Below the pieces are notes generated by a model that was not told the origin of the DNA, made no database searches, and was given only the letters and a program-made list of their open reading frames with translations. Below, in pieces: positions 19,629-27,568 of a DNA stretch of 57,285 nt (the stretch's first letter is position 1; each line of letters starts with the position of its first letter). This DNA is from Nitrospira sp. (GTDB lineage: Bacteria; Nitrospirota; Nitrospiria; Nitrospirales; Nitrospiraceae): contig JARFPM010000016.1 in the NCBI GenBank assembly GCA_030444405.1, forward strand, positions 1-57,285. The letters are read 5' to 3'. Made by a program: the position numbers and the translations under genes.

Positions 19629-20666
19629 CTAATCCCAGGTTCGTGGGTAGTAGCCTGTGTGCCAATATTCAAACAAAACCACTTTCCAAATTTCATCCAC
19701 TGTCAGGTGTTGCTCCCAGGGGGGCATGACTGATGCCCAAGGGAACCCTTCGTTGGGTAACCCGATCCCACCCTTCGCAACACGCCAGAAGATAAAGGTT
19801 TCTTGAAGTTGGGCAATTGTGCCTGGATCGGTGAAATTTGCCGGAATTGGATTAAAGGCGAAGGCGTGGAGTCCTCGACCATTCAAATTATCACCATGGC
19901 AGAAATGGCAGTTCTGAAAGAATATCTCGCCACCCTCTCGCACATACTTGAGGTAACCCTGATTCTTATCATCCCATGGGTTGGCATTCGGCTTCATCAA
20001 ACGACCCATACCCTGCTCAACAATATTGGCGTTCGAGAACTCTTGATCATATTTCCCTTCCGGATTCACGCGGTAAGGGTTCTGCGAGGTCTGCAATGTA
20101 TAGGTCTTCCCATGAACCTTGGTGCTCGCCGGTGGCGCTGGATGAACGGTTCGTAACTCGATCGGTTCCTCTGACTTGGGCATCATGGCGTTAAAAGAAA
20201 ATCCACCGACAAGAATTGGAATGGCAACAAGGTACGCGTAGCGGAGGAGCCTCTTCATTCCGGTCTGCGCATCGAGTACGTTCATGATGGGCTGCTTGAA
20301 TTTGTTCCAGTCTTCTTCATTAGCAGATACCCACATAAACACTGTAACAAGGCCCACCGTTCCATACATAGCACGGACGCTGAAGGGGATGGGAGGATAG
20401 ACACGAAACTTAAGATAGAGCATCAAGAAGACCCAAAAGCCGATCCCTTGCCAAAAACGCGGGATGGCCATCCCCATAGCACCCATGATATAGCTCAACC
20501 CGGTAAACCCGATCACATAACATGCTACTTCGAGCAGCATCTGAATCGGCATATACCCCTCGACCAACCGTATCGTGGTTGAAGGAACTACATCAAAAAC
20601 CATCCCGCCCAGAAGGAGAAGTCCAGCCACTCCGATCAGGGCACCGAGAGACATCAACGCTTTCAT
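19629..20666 (-). CDS. membrane-anchored monoheme cytochrome c
   Basis: A 345-residue protein with about four hydrophobic helices in the first 115 residues, another at about 146-160, and a periplasmic cytochrome c domain with one CHFCH heme site (253-257) and a candidate Met ligand in SVMPPWEQHLT. The start is the ATG at 20666 with AAAGGGAG seven bases upstream; a TTG two codons earlier is less likely. It lies 34 bases before the diheme/EB_dh cytochrome gene and 45 after the next cytochrome, clearly one operon. The helices before the heme domain suggest a subunit of a larger integral complex. No named family is recognised. Confidence 0.85.
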   Translation of the reverse strand: MKALMSLGALIGVAGLLLLGGMVFDVVPSTTIRLVEGYMPIQMLLEVACYVIGFTGLSYIMGAMGMAIPRFWQGIGFWVFLMLYLKFRVYPPIPFSVRAMYGTVGLVTVFMWVSANEEDWNKFKQPIMNVLDAQTGMKRLLRYAYLVAIPILVGGFSFNAMMPKSEEPIELRTVHPAPPASTKVHGKTYTLQTSQNPYRVNPEGKYDQEFSNANIVEQGMGRLMKPNANPWDDKNQGYLKYVREGGEIFFQNCHFCHGDNLNGRGLHAFAFNPIPANFTDPGTIAQLQETFIFWRVAKGGIGLPNEGFPWASVMPPWEQHLTVDEIWKVVLFEYWHTGYYPRTWD

Positions 20667-20711
20667 CGGCAAACTCCCTTTACTCTCCGCATGACAGGCA
20701 CCCGGAGGCTA

Positions 20712-22016
20712 CTATATTTTTGGTGGAGGCGCTCCTGTCTTTACCTGTGATAAATAATCGACAATCTTCTTCAAGGCACCAGCGCTCAGTTTTTGTCCGA
20801 AGACTTTTGGCATGGTGTTATCAGGGAAGGGCTTGACCACAAAGGCACTGGGATCTACGATAGACTCCATAATGTATTCAGTGGGTGATTTGGCGGTTCC
20901 TTTATAGGTTGGGTCCTTAATACGTTGTGAAGCGGTTGTCCCCTCTTCCAGCTTAGGTCCGATGGTTCCCACCGCCCCCGGGATCCCTGGAATCGTATGG
21001 CAGGAAATACATTGACCCTTGGCAAAAATCTGATCTACCGGCTCCGATCCATCAGCCATCAGGGAAGTGGCTCCAGCAGGCTTTTCATCCGCCTGCTTAG
21101 GACGATCAGCTTCCGGGATAAACTTCTCGTACGACTTCACTAGGTCCTCGAACGAAGGAGGATCTATCCCTTCGCGTAGATACATCCAAGCATCCACAGC
21201 TGCAAGCTCTGGAAGACTAAGCGAAATAGGTGGTTTATGAATAGCGGGCATCGGACTCTGCTTGTCATTCGTTCCCTTGACTCCATACCCAGCCACGACA
21301 TAGCAACTGGGACAGGCATGCGATTCCGCAATATACTCTTGGGCGGTTTCTGCGGTCCCCGATCCCGGGAAAGCCTCTTTGACTTCGTATTCCCGCTTTG
21401 ACGGATTACCTTTAGAATACTTTGGATCGTCCAACCGTTCATTTCCACGCGTTGGAAGACCCAATAAGTTTGGAGCTCGCTCACCCAGCATGCCAGCATG
21501 AAACGCATGACAGAGGGGACATTGCCCCTTGCCGATTGCGCCTTGCTCTTTATTCTTCCCGACACCTCCAAAGATAATCTTTTCACCTTCATCCGCCAGT
21601 TGTTGCGGGGTCATCGAATCCCACGTTTTCTTTTCCTCTACTGGCGGGAAACCACCCTCGACTTGCGGAAGCCAGTTTCCATAACCGGAAAGAAATGCGG
21701 CGACAAAGAACATCATCCCACCGATCTTCAGTAAGGCACCAAGATTGGTGAAGTACAGAGCCATGATGAAAGTCGTCACCGTGATCATCACGAGGGATAC
21801 GGGTAGCAAGCGGCTTTCGCCATAAAAATTCGTCTTGTAATTGGCGATCGCCATAAACAAAAGGAAGCAGGAGATAATCCCAATAAACGTCTTGAACACC
21901 GCGCGCTTCTTTGCGGCAGGATCACCGATAGATACTTGAAAATAAACCAGCAGACCCGCAAGGATGGCCAGAGCCATCCATCCCATGGAGAACGCTTCAG
22001 AAATCAGATTACCCAA
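20712..22016 (-). CDS. membrane-anchored diheme cytochrome c
   Basis: A 434-residue protein: four hydrophobic helices (about 10-28, 40-58, 70-90, 97-113), then two periplasmic cytochrome c domains with CPLCH (166-170) and CISCH (336-340), separated by a Pro-rich linker near residue 285-325. A third CxxC motif, CPSCY (235-239), lacks the heme-ligand histidine. The start is an unusual TTG at 22016, supported by AGGAGG eight bases upstream. It follows the bd-like oxidase gene after 76 bases and probably passes electrons to it. No closer family is recognised. Confidence 0.85.
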   Translation of the reverse strand: MGNLISEAFSMGWMALAILAGLLVYFQVSIGDPAAKKRAVFKTFIGIISCFLLFMAIANYKTNFYGESRLLPVSLVMITVTTFIMALYFTNLGALLKIGGMMFFVAAFLSGYGNWLPQVEGGFPPVEEKKTWDSMTPQQLADEGEKIIFGGVGKNKEQGAIGKGQCPLCHAFHAGMLGERAPNLLGLPTRGNERLDDPKYSKGNPSKREYEVKEAFPGSGTAETAQEYIAESHACPSCYVVAGYGVKGTNDKQSPMPAIHKPPISLSLPELAAVDAWMYLREGIDPPSFEDLVKSYEKFIPEADRPKQADEKPAGATSLMADGSEPVDQIFAKGQCISCHTIPGIPGAVGTIGPKLEEGTTASQRIKDPTYKGTAKSPTEYIMESIVDPSAFVVKPFPDNTMPKVFGQKLSAGALKKIVDYLSQVKTGAPPPKI

Positions 22017-22092
22017 GATCTTGACCTCCTGCGGCTAGTGCGAGGTGAAATACATCTCTCGCTGTCGCGCCAACCGCGAATAAGAACGTCGA

Positions 22093-24009
22093 TTAGTGAC
22101 TAGCAGCTGGCTGCGGCACACTTCCCGGGATTCCAGCTCTTGACTCCACCGGGACCTTCTTCGCGGTCAGGCTGCCGAGCCAGAAGACAAAGAGAATGCT
22201 AATCCAGAAAAATAACACGTTGGCCGAAATCATGTTTGCCGCAAATCCCACCGTATGGGTATATGCCCAGGGCGAGTTATCCCTCATGATTTCGTTGACA
22301 TGCCAGAACAGCCGGACCGATGAGCGAATATAGCCCATCAAACCCATCATCCAGGTAAAGGCAGTGGCCAACATAATGAGCGCATACTGTGAACGGGCGG
22401 AAATTTTTCCCCATTCAATCGGCCCCATCTGTTTGGCCCCCTTCATCATGACGCTGTTAAGGGCGAACATGAAGAAGAGGCACGACAACGTGGTCGCCAC
22501 CTGCGGGACAGACAAACCAACGCGTACGTTTGCCGGAATGTAATACCCGTACACGGCGAGGAAGATAATATTGAAATACGCACAGGCAAAGAACACACCC
22601 ATAAAAATATTGCCGAACTTTGCCCATGAGACGGTTGATACTTTATTACCCCTCATGTACCAGACAAAACTCAGCACCGTGGTCGTAATAATGACGTTGA
22701 TGCCACCGTTCTTCGCCGACATGACCCCATAGTTACCCAAGACAGGGTGCTGCTGACCTCCCATGGCCTTCAATTCGGCTGGCGTCATGACCATCGTGTG
22801 AGGAGTGATGAACACCATGTAGCCACAGGCAAGAATAAACACAAGATACTTAATGTATCGTTGATATTTCTCCGCACCTCGCATGCGGCCCATGGCCTGC
22901 CAGAGATAATAGTTAGTGCTCAAGAACAGTATCCCAATCATCGTAGCCTGGATGATAAACAGCCAGGCAAGCAAACCGCCCATCAACGTGATTCCCATCT
23001 GCTGGCGATACGCATACACTTCGCGCATCAGCCAATAACCAGCAAATGGCAACGGAATCAAGAAGGCCACCCCTAGCGCCATGGCAATGTAGCCCATCCA
23101 ATCATAATGAGCTCGATCTTCATCGGTCTTCGATGCCAAAAACTTGTACGCAGCATAGGCGGCGACCACACCGCCTCCGAAGGCCATGTTTCCGAGGATG
23201 CGATGGAGATTGAGGGGGTTCCACAAAGCAGTATGGATGACGTGCCAGATATTCCCAAGATACCGACCCTGCTCATCGACGCCAGCCGGTGACATCATAA
23301 AACCGATCCAGGAATTTGCGAGGAACATGAGCAGCGTACCGATGACGTTCAAGATCACCGACATGCTCAAATGAATCCACTTCAGGAATCCCTCCTTCAT
23401 CTTATCCCAGCCGTAATAGTAGATGTAGAGAGTCCCGCTCTCAGCCACAAACATCAAGGCATAGATGTGCATGACAGGACGGAAAATACCGGATAGGTAA
23501 GAGAAGAACGCCGGATATAAAGTCAGGAACGTAAAAATCAGAATACCACCAAGAATAGCCGTGAGAGAGTAGGCCGTAAGACTGATCTTAATAAAATCAT
23601 AGGCCAACTGATCGTAACGCTTGGCGAGCGCCTTATCCTTCGTCACGACACCCATGAACTCGATGATCATGCAGAAGATAGGCACAGCCAACACGAAGCT
23701 GCCATAATAGAGATGCTGCTGATTGGCGAACCAGAGCAACACACGGCTCTCGAAGTTGTACCTCGGATAGTCCTTGGGACCATCCGTTGTCTTAGGGGCG
23801 GGAGCACCAACCACAATACCTTCCGTCTTATAATAAACATCCCGGCCCTTCTCGACTTTATCGCCATCCTTCTTTGCCGCATCGCCAGCAGGAGCATCTC
23901 CACCGATTGCCGGTGAAGGCAAAGCTACGACGATCGGAAGCAGAAGGAGGCCAACCATCATGCAGAGCGCCATGATCGAAAAGACGCGCTTGCCGGCTAA
24001 AAGGCCCAT
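22093..24009 (-). CDS. cytochrome bd-like oxidase subunit I, copy 1
   Basis: A 638-residue polytopic protein distantly related to CydA. Seen: an N-terminal hydrophobic/signal segment and an extra 50-residue periplasmic stretch, then His99 (NQQHLYYGSF, in the place of the CydA heme-b595 ligand), Glu190 (FVAESGTLY, like CydA Glu107), FLANSWIGFMMSPAGV and His269 (NLHRILGNM, like CydA His186). The canonical quinol loop and GWxxxExGRQPW motif are missing; MGYIRSSVRLFWHVNE stands there instead. A CydB gene is absent. Known: bd-like proteins of this type have been proposed as terminal oxidases in Nitrospira genomes. Strong ribosome-binding site AAGGAGG. Electron donor (cytochrome c rather than quinol) and oxygen reduction are inferences. 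Confidence 0.85.
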   Translation of the reverse strand: MGLLAGKRVFSIMALCMMVGLLLLPIVVALPSPAIGGDAPAGDAAKKDGDKVEKGRDVYYKTEGIVVGAPAPKTTDGPKDYPRYNFESRVLLWFANQQHLYYGSFVLAVPIFCMIIEFMGVVTKDKALAKRYDQLAYDFIKISLTAYSLTAILGGILIFTFLTLYPAFFSYLSGIFRPVMHIYALMFVAESGTLYIYYYGWDKMKEGFLKWIHLSMSVILNVIGTLLMFLANSWIGFMMSPAGVDEQGRYLGNIWHVIHTALWNPLNLHRILGNMAFGGGVVAAYAAYKFLASKTDEDRAHYDWMGYIAMALGVAFLIPLPFAGYWLMREVYAYRQQMGITLMGGLLAWLFIIQATMIGILFLSTNYYLWQAMGRMRGAEKYQRYIKYLVFILACGYMVFITPHTMVMTPAELKAMGGQQHPVLGNYGVMSAKNGGINVIITTTVLSFVWYMRGNKVSTVSWAKFGNIFMGVFFACAYFNIIFLAVYGYYIPANVRVGLSVPQVATTLSCLFFMFALNSVMMKGAKQMGPIEWGKISARSQYALIMLATAFTWMMGLMGYIRSSVRLFWHVNEIMRDNSPWAYTHTVGFAANMISANVLFFWISILFVFWLGSLTAKKVPVESRAGIPGSVPQPAASH

Positions 24010-24081
24010 GGAATACCTCCTTGATACACTTACGTTAAAATTTACAAATTACCGGTAATATCCGATCACATCCTCGCAGGT

Positions 24082-24213
24082 TTAGTTACGGAAGAGGTAC
24101 CAGAAATCCAACCCCTGCATATCCATAAGGTAGTGATCGACAAAAACAAAATAGCCAACCGTGATAATAAGGGAGACAATCACTGCAACAACAGGATTAT
24201 TCAGCGCGCTCAT
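24082..24213 (-). CDS. 43-residue single-helix membrane protein upstream of bd-like oxidase copy 1
   Basis: A small gene: ATG at 24213, TAA at 24082-24084, 43 residues, with AGGAG about nine bases upstream. It has one hydrophobic helix (PVVAVIVSLIITVGYFVFV) and a short polar tail ending in GLDFWYLFRN. It is followed after 72 bases by the bd-like oxidase gene on the same strand. Canonical cytochrome bd enzymes have one-helix subunits (CydX, CydS, CydH/Y) of 30-45 residues; size, topology and position are the same here although the sequence is not recognisably CydX. I infer a small subunit or assembly factor of the bd-like complex. Confidence 0.75.
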   Translation of the reverse strand: MSALNNPVVAVIVSLIITVGYFVFVDHYLMDMQGLDFWYLFRN

Positions 24214-24254
24214 TTCCTCTTTCTCCTCTGCCGACCAAGTCAATCAATTGATAA

Positions 24255-24260
24255 ATTATA
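24255..24260 (-). promoter_or_regulatory. candidate -10 element of the bd-like/cytochrome operon
   Basis: On the minus strand a perfect TATAAT occurs 42 bases before the ATG of the 43-residue protein. No good -35 hexamer is seen at 16-18 bases; the nearest is TTTGTG at a short spacing. The surrounding 24214-24550 stretch is markedly AT-rich compared with the genes, as expected of a promoter region. Confidence 0.35.
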
Positions 24261-24480
24261 CGGACAGGCCCCTCACACAAAGAGAGGCGCCATCAAAACT
24301 CAACAGGGACATTGAATGCCAGCAAACCAGTAGAAAAACCATAATCCAACAGCACACGTGATGTAGAAAATCATTTTGCCGACTTTTATCTTAATTTCGC
24401 TGTCAGGGGTAGCTGTGGCCATGGTTGTTTTGACTCCCGATCAAGATAGTTGGTGGGTGGTTCAGAGTTACTGCATTTTC

Positions 24481-24509
24481 TTGACAGGCACTAGGCCCTG
24501 TGTTATCAA
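24481..24509 (+). promoter_or_regulatory. candidate sigma-70 promoter
   Basis: TTGACA (24481-24486), a 17-base spacer and TATCAA (24504-24509) on the plus strand. The predicted transcript start near 24516 would leave about 30 bases of leader before a small gene that has its own ribosome-binding site. Confidence 0.5.
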
Positions 24510-24546
24510 AATTGCGTCGCTTGTGCGCCAAGCAACAGGAGAAACT

Positions 24547-24651
24547 GTGTCGAAGAACTCAAAAGTGTTTGACATTATAGTTTTGGTCGGTATGGTTGTC
24601 AACATCATTTTGGCCGTGTTTTTGATCCTCTATTACTTTGATTTTCTGTAA
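24547..24651 (+). CDS. possible 34-residue single-helix membrane protein
   Basis: A GTG start at 24547, with AGGAG at 24537-24541, opens a 34-residue frame: a short charged N-terminus (SKNSKVFD) then an uninterrupted hydrophobic helix rich in Ile, Val and Leu, ending in YYFDFL. The frame could begin further upstream (TTG at 24376), but the added part looks non-coding. A candidate promoter lies just before it. The gene is divergent from the 43-residue membrane protein and convergent with the SUMF1-like gene. It could be another small subunit of the respiratory complex. Such short hydrophobic frames can arise by chance, so the call is moderate. Confidence 0.45.
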   Translation: MSKNSKVFDIIVLVGMVVNIILAVFLILYYFDFL

Positions 24652-24656
24652 ATTCA

Positions 24657-25553
24657 TCAGGCTTTTTTCTTTTCCTCTTCTCTCATTCCCGTCTTCGAAA
24701 TTGCGCAGCGAAATCCGATCGTCTCATCTCGAAAGTCCGGCATCATCTTGCTTCGACTGGTAATTCGAACATCACCTCCGGTCGTCGTATAGCCTCCGCC
24801 GCGAAGCACCCGATATGTACCATACTCTGGGCTCGGTGGGGCCTGCTCCGGCGAGCTCTTGTAGTATGTTTCATCGTACCAATCGTCCACCCACTCGATG
24901 ACGTTACCCGCTCCATCCATCACTCCATAAGGACTCTTGTCAGCCTGAAAACTTCCCACCGGCGCGGATACCTCAAACCCGTCCGATACTCGGGCCCAGT
25001 TGGCACCACTGGCCTGCTCTGTGTTCCCCCATGGCCAGAGCCGTCCGTCACTACCCCGCATCGCCTTTTCCCATTCCGCTTCCGTCGGAAGTCGCTTTCC
25101 CTTCCAGCGGCAATACTCCATCGCATCATCCCACGATACATAGACGACCGGTTGATTTGCGCCTTTCATCTTTCCACCGCTCTTGGCGTAACGGGCAGGC
25201 AGCCCGGGCTTCCGATGGCCGGTCGCCATGACGAACTGCTGATAGTGATGATTCGTCACTTCGTACCGATCGATAGAAAACGCATCCAAGTGGATGGTTC
25301 GCTGCGGCCGCTCATCAAACCCCCCGCTCTCAGTTCCACGAACGAACGGCCCCGCCGGAATCGTCACCATCTCATCCGGAATAGGTTCCTCTCCAGGAGC
25401 GCTATCTGCCACCGACTCAACTTCGGCGCTAGTTCCAGGCGCCGCCTTTTCATACGGCGTTACGGTAGTCCCTCGCAAAATAGCGACAACAGGCATGGCG
25501 GCACAGGCCAACACGACGAATAGGAAGACGACCTTGAACTTTGTTTCCAGCAT
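24657..25553 (-). CDS. membrane-anchored FGE/SUMF1-fold protein, catalytic cysteines absent (copy A)
   Basis: A 298-residue protein with an N-terminal membrane helix (about 7-26) and a formylglycine-generating-enzyme (SUMF1) domain from residue 60: IPAGPFVRGTESGG, DAFSIDRYEVTN, VYVSWDDAMEYCRWKGKRLPTEAEWEKAMRG, GAGNVIEWVDDWYD and RVLRGGGY, ending GFRCAI. True FGEs oxidise a cysteine of sulfatases through a copper-binding cysteine pair just after the RGGS motif; here that stretch reads TTTGGDVRITSR without cysteine. It is thus probably non-catalytic, a carbohydrate- or protein-binding or assembly factor. Its neighbour at 25560 is a paralogue. The location inside the oxidase locus suggests a job in building or holding that complex. 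Confidence 0.88.
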   Translation of the reverse strand: MLETKFKVVFLFVVLACAAMPVVAILRGTTVTPYEKAAPGTSAEVESVADSAPGEEPIPDEMVTIPAGPFVRGTESGGFDERPQRTIHLDAFSIDRYEVTNHHYQQFVMATGHRKPGLPARYAKSGGKMKGANQPVVYVSWDDAMEYCRWKGKRLPTEAEWEKAMRGSDGRLWPWGNTEQASGANWARVSDGFEVSAPVGSFQADKSPYGVMDGAGNVIEWVDDWYDETYYKSSPEQAPPSPEYGTYRVLRGGGYTTTGGDVRITSRSKMMPDFRDETIGFRCAISKTGMREEEKKKA

Positions 25554-25559
25554 ACCGGC

Positions 25560-26477
25560 CTAGGATTCAGGAACACTCCCGGTTTGGTCGAGATCGCTCG
25601 CGCAACGAATACCAATCGTCACATCCGTCCGCCAATGTTTCGCGGCAAATCGTTTTGACAGCCTCGCATTATGTTCAGTTTCCCGCCATGAGCCGCCACG
25701 CACGACTTTGAGATCGGCGCTCTCCGGTCCCTTAGGATCACGAAATGGTGATTTCTTATAGTAGTGTTCGTCGTAGGAGTCCTCAACCCATTCGGCGACA
25801 TTGCCCGTCATGTCATGGAGACCGTAGGGACCTCGTCCCGCATCGAACGACCCGGGCGGAGCCAGATATTTATACCCGTCCTCACTGCCGTCGACATTGG
25901 CGGCGTTCGTGACAAATTTATCCCCCCAGGGATATTTTCTCTTACTCTCACCACGACCGGCTTTTTCCCACTCGGCTTCCGTTGGAAGACGCTTGCCAGC
26001 CCACTTGCAGTAGGCTGCCGCGTCGTCCCAGGAGACACTCATAGCCGCAAATTCCGGCTTCAAAATCTTTGACTGATCATCGTCGAACACCTCGATCCTA
26101 GGTGTGCCACGCTTGGTCATCCTGGCGAACCGCTGATATTCATCTTGCGTGACTTCTTTTCGGTCGAGATAGAACCCCTTCAGGTAGACCTGATGCTCAG
26201 GAGCCTCGTCCGGATCACCATCATTGCTTCCCATCGTAAAAGGACCCTCCGGAATCTGGACCATTTCCCGGCCTTCATCTCCGATTTTGGTCTTGTACAT
26301 CGAGAAATCCTGAGCCGGGAGGCTGCTCGCCGTCGGTCGGGCTTCCGACTTCACGGACGCGGCAAGCTGTTTCATTTGCTTTGCCTTATAGGACTCATAG
26401 GCCAGCAAGCCGATCATAAGAAAGAACGACGCAAACACAAAAATAATGGACCCGACTAAAACACCCTTGTTTTCCAC
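25560..26477 (-). CDS. membrane-anchored FGE/SUMF1-fold protein, catalytic cysteines absent (copy B)
   Basis: A 305-residue paralogue of the next gene with the same plan: an N-terminal membrane helix (about 7-27), then the SUMF1 domain from residue 68 (IPEGPFTMGSNDGDPDEAPEH, KGFYLDRKEVTQDEYQRF, SVSWDDAAAYCKWAGKRLPTEAEWEKAGRG, DMTGNVAEWVED, RGGSWRETEHNAR, IGIRCA). The position of the FGE cysteine pair is RETEHNARLSK, so formylglycine activity is unlikely. Start is a GTG with AGAGGT upstream. The end is six bases from the start of copy A, implying translational coupling. The two copies differ enough to have separate partners. Confidence 0.88.
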   Translation of the reverse strand: MENKGVLVGSIIFVFASFFLMIGLLAYESYKAKQMKQLAASVKSEARPTASSLPAQDFSMYKTKIGDEGREMVQIPEGPFTMGSNDGDPDEAPEHQVYLKGFYLDRKEVTQDEYQRFARMTKRGTPRIEVFDDDQSKILKPEFAAMSVSWDDAAAYCKWAGKRLPTEAEWEKAGRGESKRKYPWGDKFVTNAANVDGSEDGYKYLAPPGSFDAGRGPYGLHDMTGNVAEWVEDSYDEHYYKKSPFRDPKGPESADLKVVRGGSWRETEHNARLSKRFAAKHWRTDVTIGIRCASDLDQTGSVPES

Positions 26478-26508
26478 GAAGACCTCTTTAGTCGAGAGTG
26501 CCTACCGA

Positions 26509-26868
26509 TTAGGATGGCGACGTCTCGACCTGTTCCGATGCCGCCTTCTTGGCAGCACGCACATCGAGCAACATTGAAATCTGGACACCCAGAAAGCCAC
26601 CCATAGCAGCACCCGCTCCGGCACCAACCCAGATTCGATCGACGCCGGCCATGAACCAAGCTAAGGCACCACCCAGGATGGTCCCGACAAGAATGCTGAT
26701 GAGAAATCGTCGCCCGCCGAGAAAACCGACCACAATACCGAGCGCGAGCCCAACAGCGATGGCTACAGGCATCAGCCCACCACCCATGGTCATACCGATC
26801 AGAGTCCCGACGGTACCCATCACGACTATCCCGAGCGCAATGTCAAATGCCTTGCTTCTCGCCATCAC
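26509..26868 (-). CDS. small glycine-rich membrane protein
   Basis: A 119-residue protein with three or four hydrophobic helices containing many Gly-Gly and GxxxG pairs ([45 protein letters not shown]), then a short charged tail. Such glycine-zipper helices pack tightly in membranes. No family is recognised. It lies between the DUF3047-like and SUMF1-fold genes in the oxidase locus, with 30-base gaps on either side, so it belongs to the same transcription unit. Confidence 0.8.
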   Translation of the reverse strand: MMARSKAFDIALGIVVMGTVGTLIGMTMGGGLMPVAIAVGLALGIVVGFLGGRRFLISILVGTILGGALAWFMAGVDRIWVGAGAGAAMGGFLGVQISMLLDVRAAKKAASEQVETSPS

Positions 26869-26898
26869 ACCGATCCTTCATAGACCGAGCGCAGACCG

Positions 26899-27552
26899 CT
26901 ACTTAGCCGGAGCGGCAATCAGCGGGCCAAAATCAATTTCAACTCCAGGCGCCGCGATGATGGAAATCCCCCATGCCTTCTCCGCCGGCTCATGTTTATG
27001 AATCCGCTTAAAATCCTCGTACACATTCACCCGCTCCTCAAACCATTGCCCGACCTCCTTCGTTCCTGTCTGGACGACGATCTCGGAGCCGCTAAACATG
27101 CCCCCTTCCGTCAAGGTGCCATCCGGTTTCGACTCGCTCCATACATATTTCGTAAACACCGGGATAAAGAGGAGATCGGTATCAAGGGACGCGTAGACCG
27201 CAGCCAGCAGCTCGTTCCCAGCCGTTGCCTTATTGAGACGCCACCGCCAGGTCAGTATAGGATAGGCCTTGGGATCCCAATCGATTTTCTTTTTCTTGAT
27301 CCGCTGCCCAGCATCTTTCGCCGACAGAAAGTTCGCGCCGTTCTCCGACCGTACCTTGTAGGCTTCACGGCCTTTCGATTGACTCCGCTGATTTTCGTGT
27401 TCCCACAGAGAAGGAAACCCGTCCGCTTCCTTCATTTGGAAATCCTCCAGCACCAGGATCTGCCCTTGGGCAACGACGGGAACTTGCCAGGCAAACACAC
27501 CAACCAGAATGCTGAGAACGGCTGCGGCATACATCGGCGCACGGCACTCCAT
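26899..27552 (-). CDS. DUF3047-like secreted protein
   Basis: A 217-residue protein with a signal peptide (AAAVLSILVGVFAWQVPVVAQG) and a mature part like the DUF3047 family: FQMKEADGFPSLWEHE, ILTWRWRLNKA, YASLDTDLLFIPVFTKYVWSE and a C-terminal segment with EDFKRIH and an ISIIAAPGVEIDFGPLIA ending. The fold is probably a periplasmic beta-sandwich; the function of the family is unknown. The start at 27552 has AGGGA nine bases upstream; an ATG nine bases earlier is too close to that site. It follows bd-like oxidase copy 2 after 16 bases. Confidence 0.8.
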   Translation of the reverse strand: MECRAPMYAAAVLSILVGVFAWQVPVVAQGQILVLEDFQMKEADGFPSLWEHENQRSQSKGREAYKVRSENGANFLSAKDAGQRIKKKKIDWDPKAYPILTWRWRLNKATAGNELLAAVYASLDTDLLFIPVFTKYVWSESKPDGTLTEGGMFSGSEIVVQTGTKEVGQWFEERVNVYEDFKRIHKHEPAEKAWGISIIAAPGVEIDFGPLIAAPAK

Positions 27553-27568
27553 AGACTTCATTCCCTTT

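Noticed and set aside
24657-26477. Active formylglycine-generating enzymes or sulfatase maturation
   Set aside because: The catalytic cysteine pair is missing in both proteins and no sulfatase gene is in the window.
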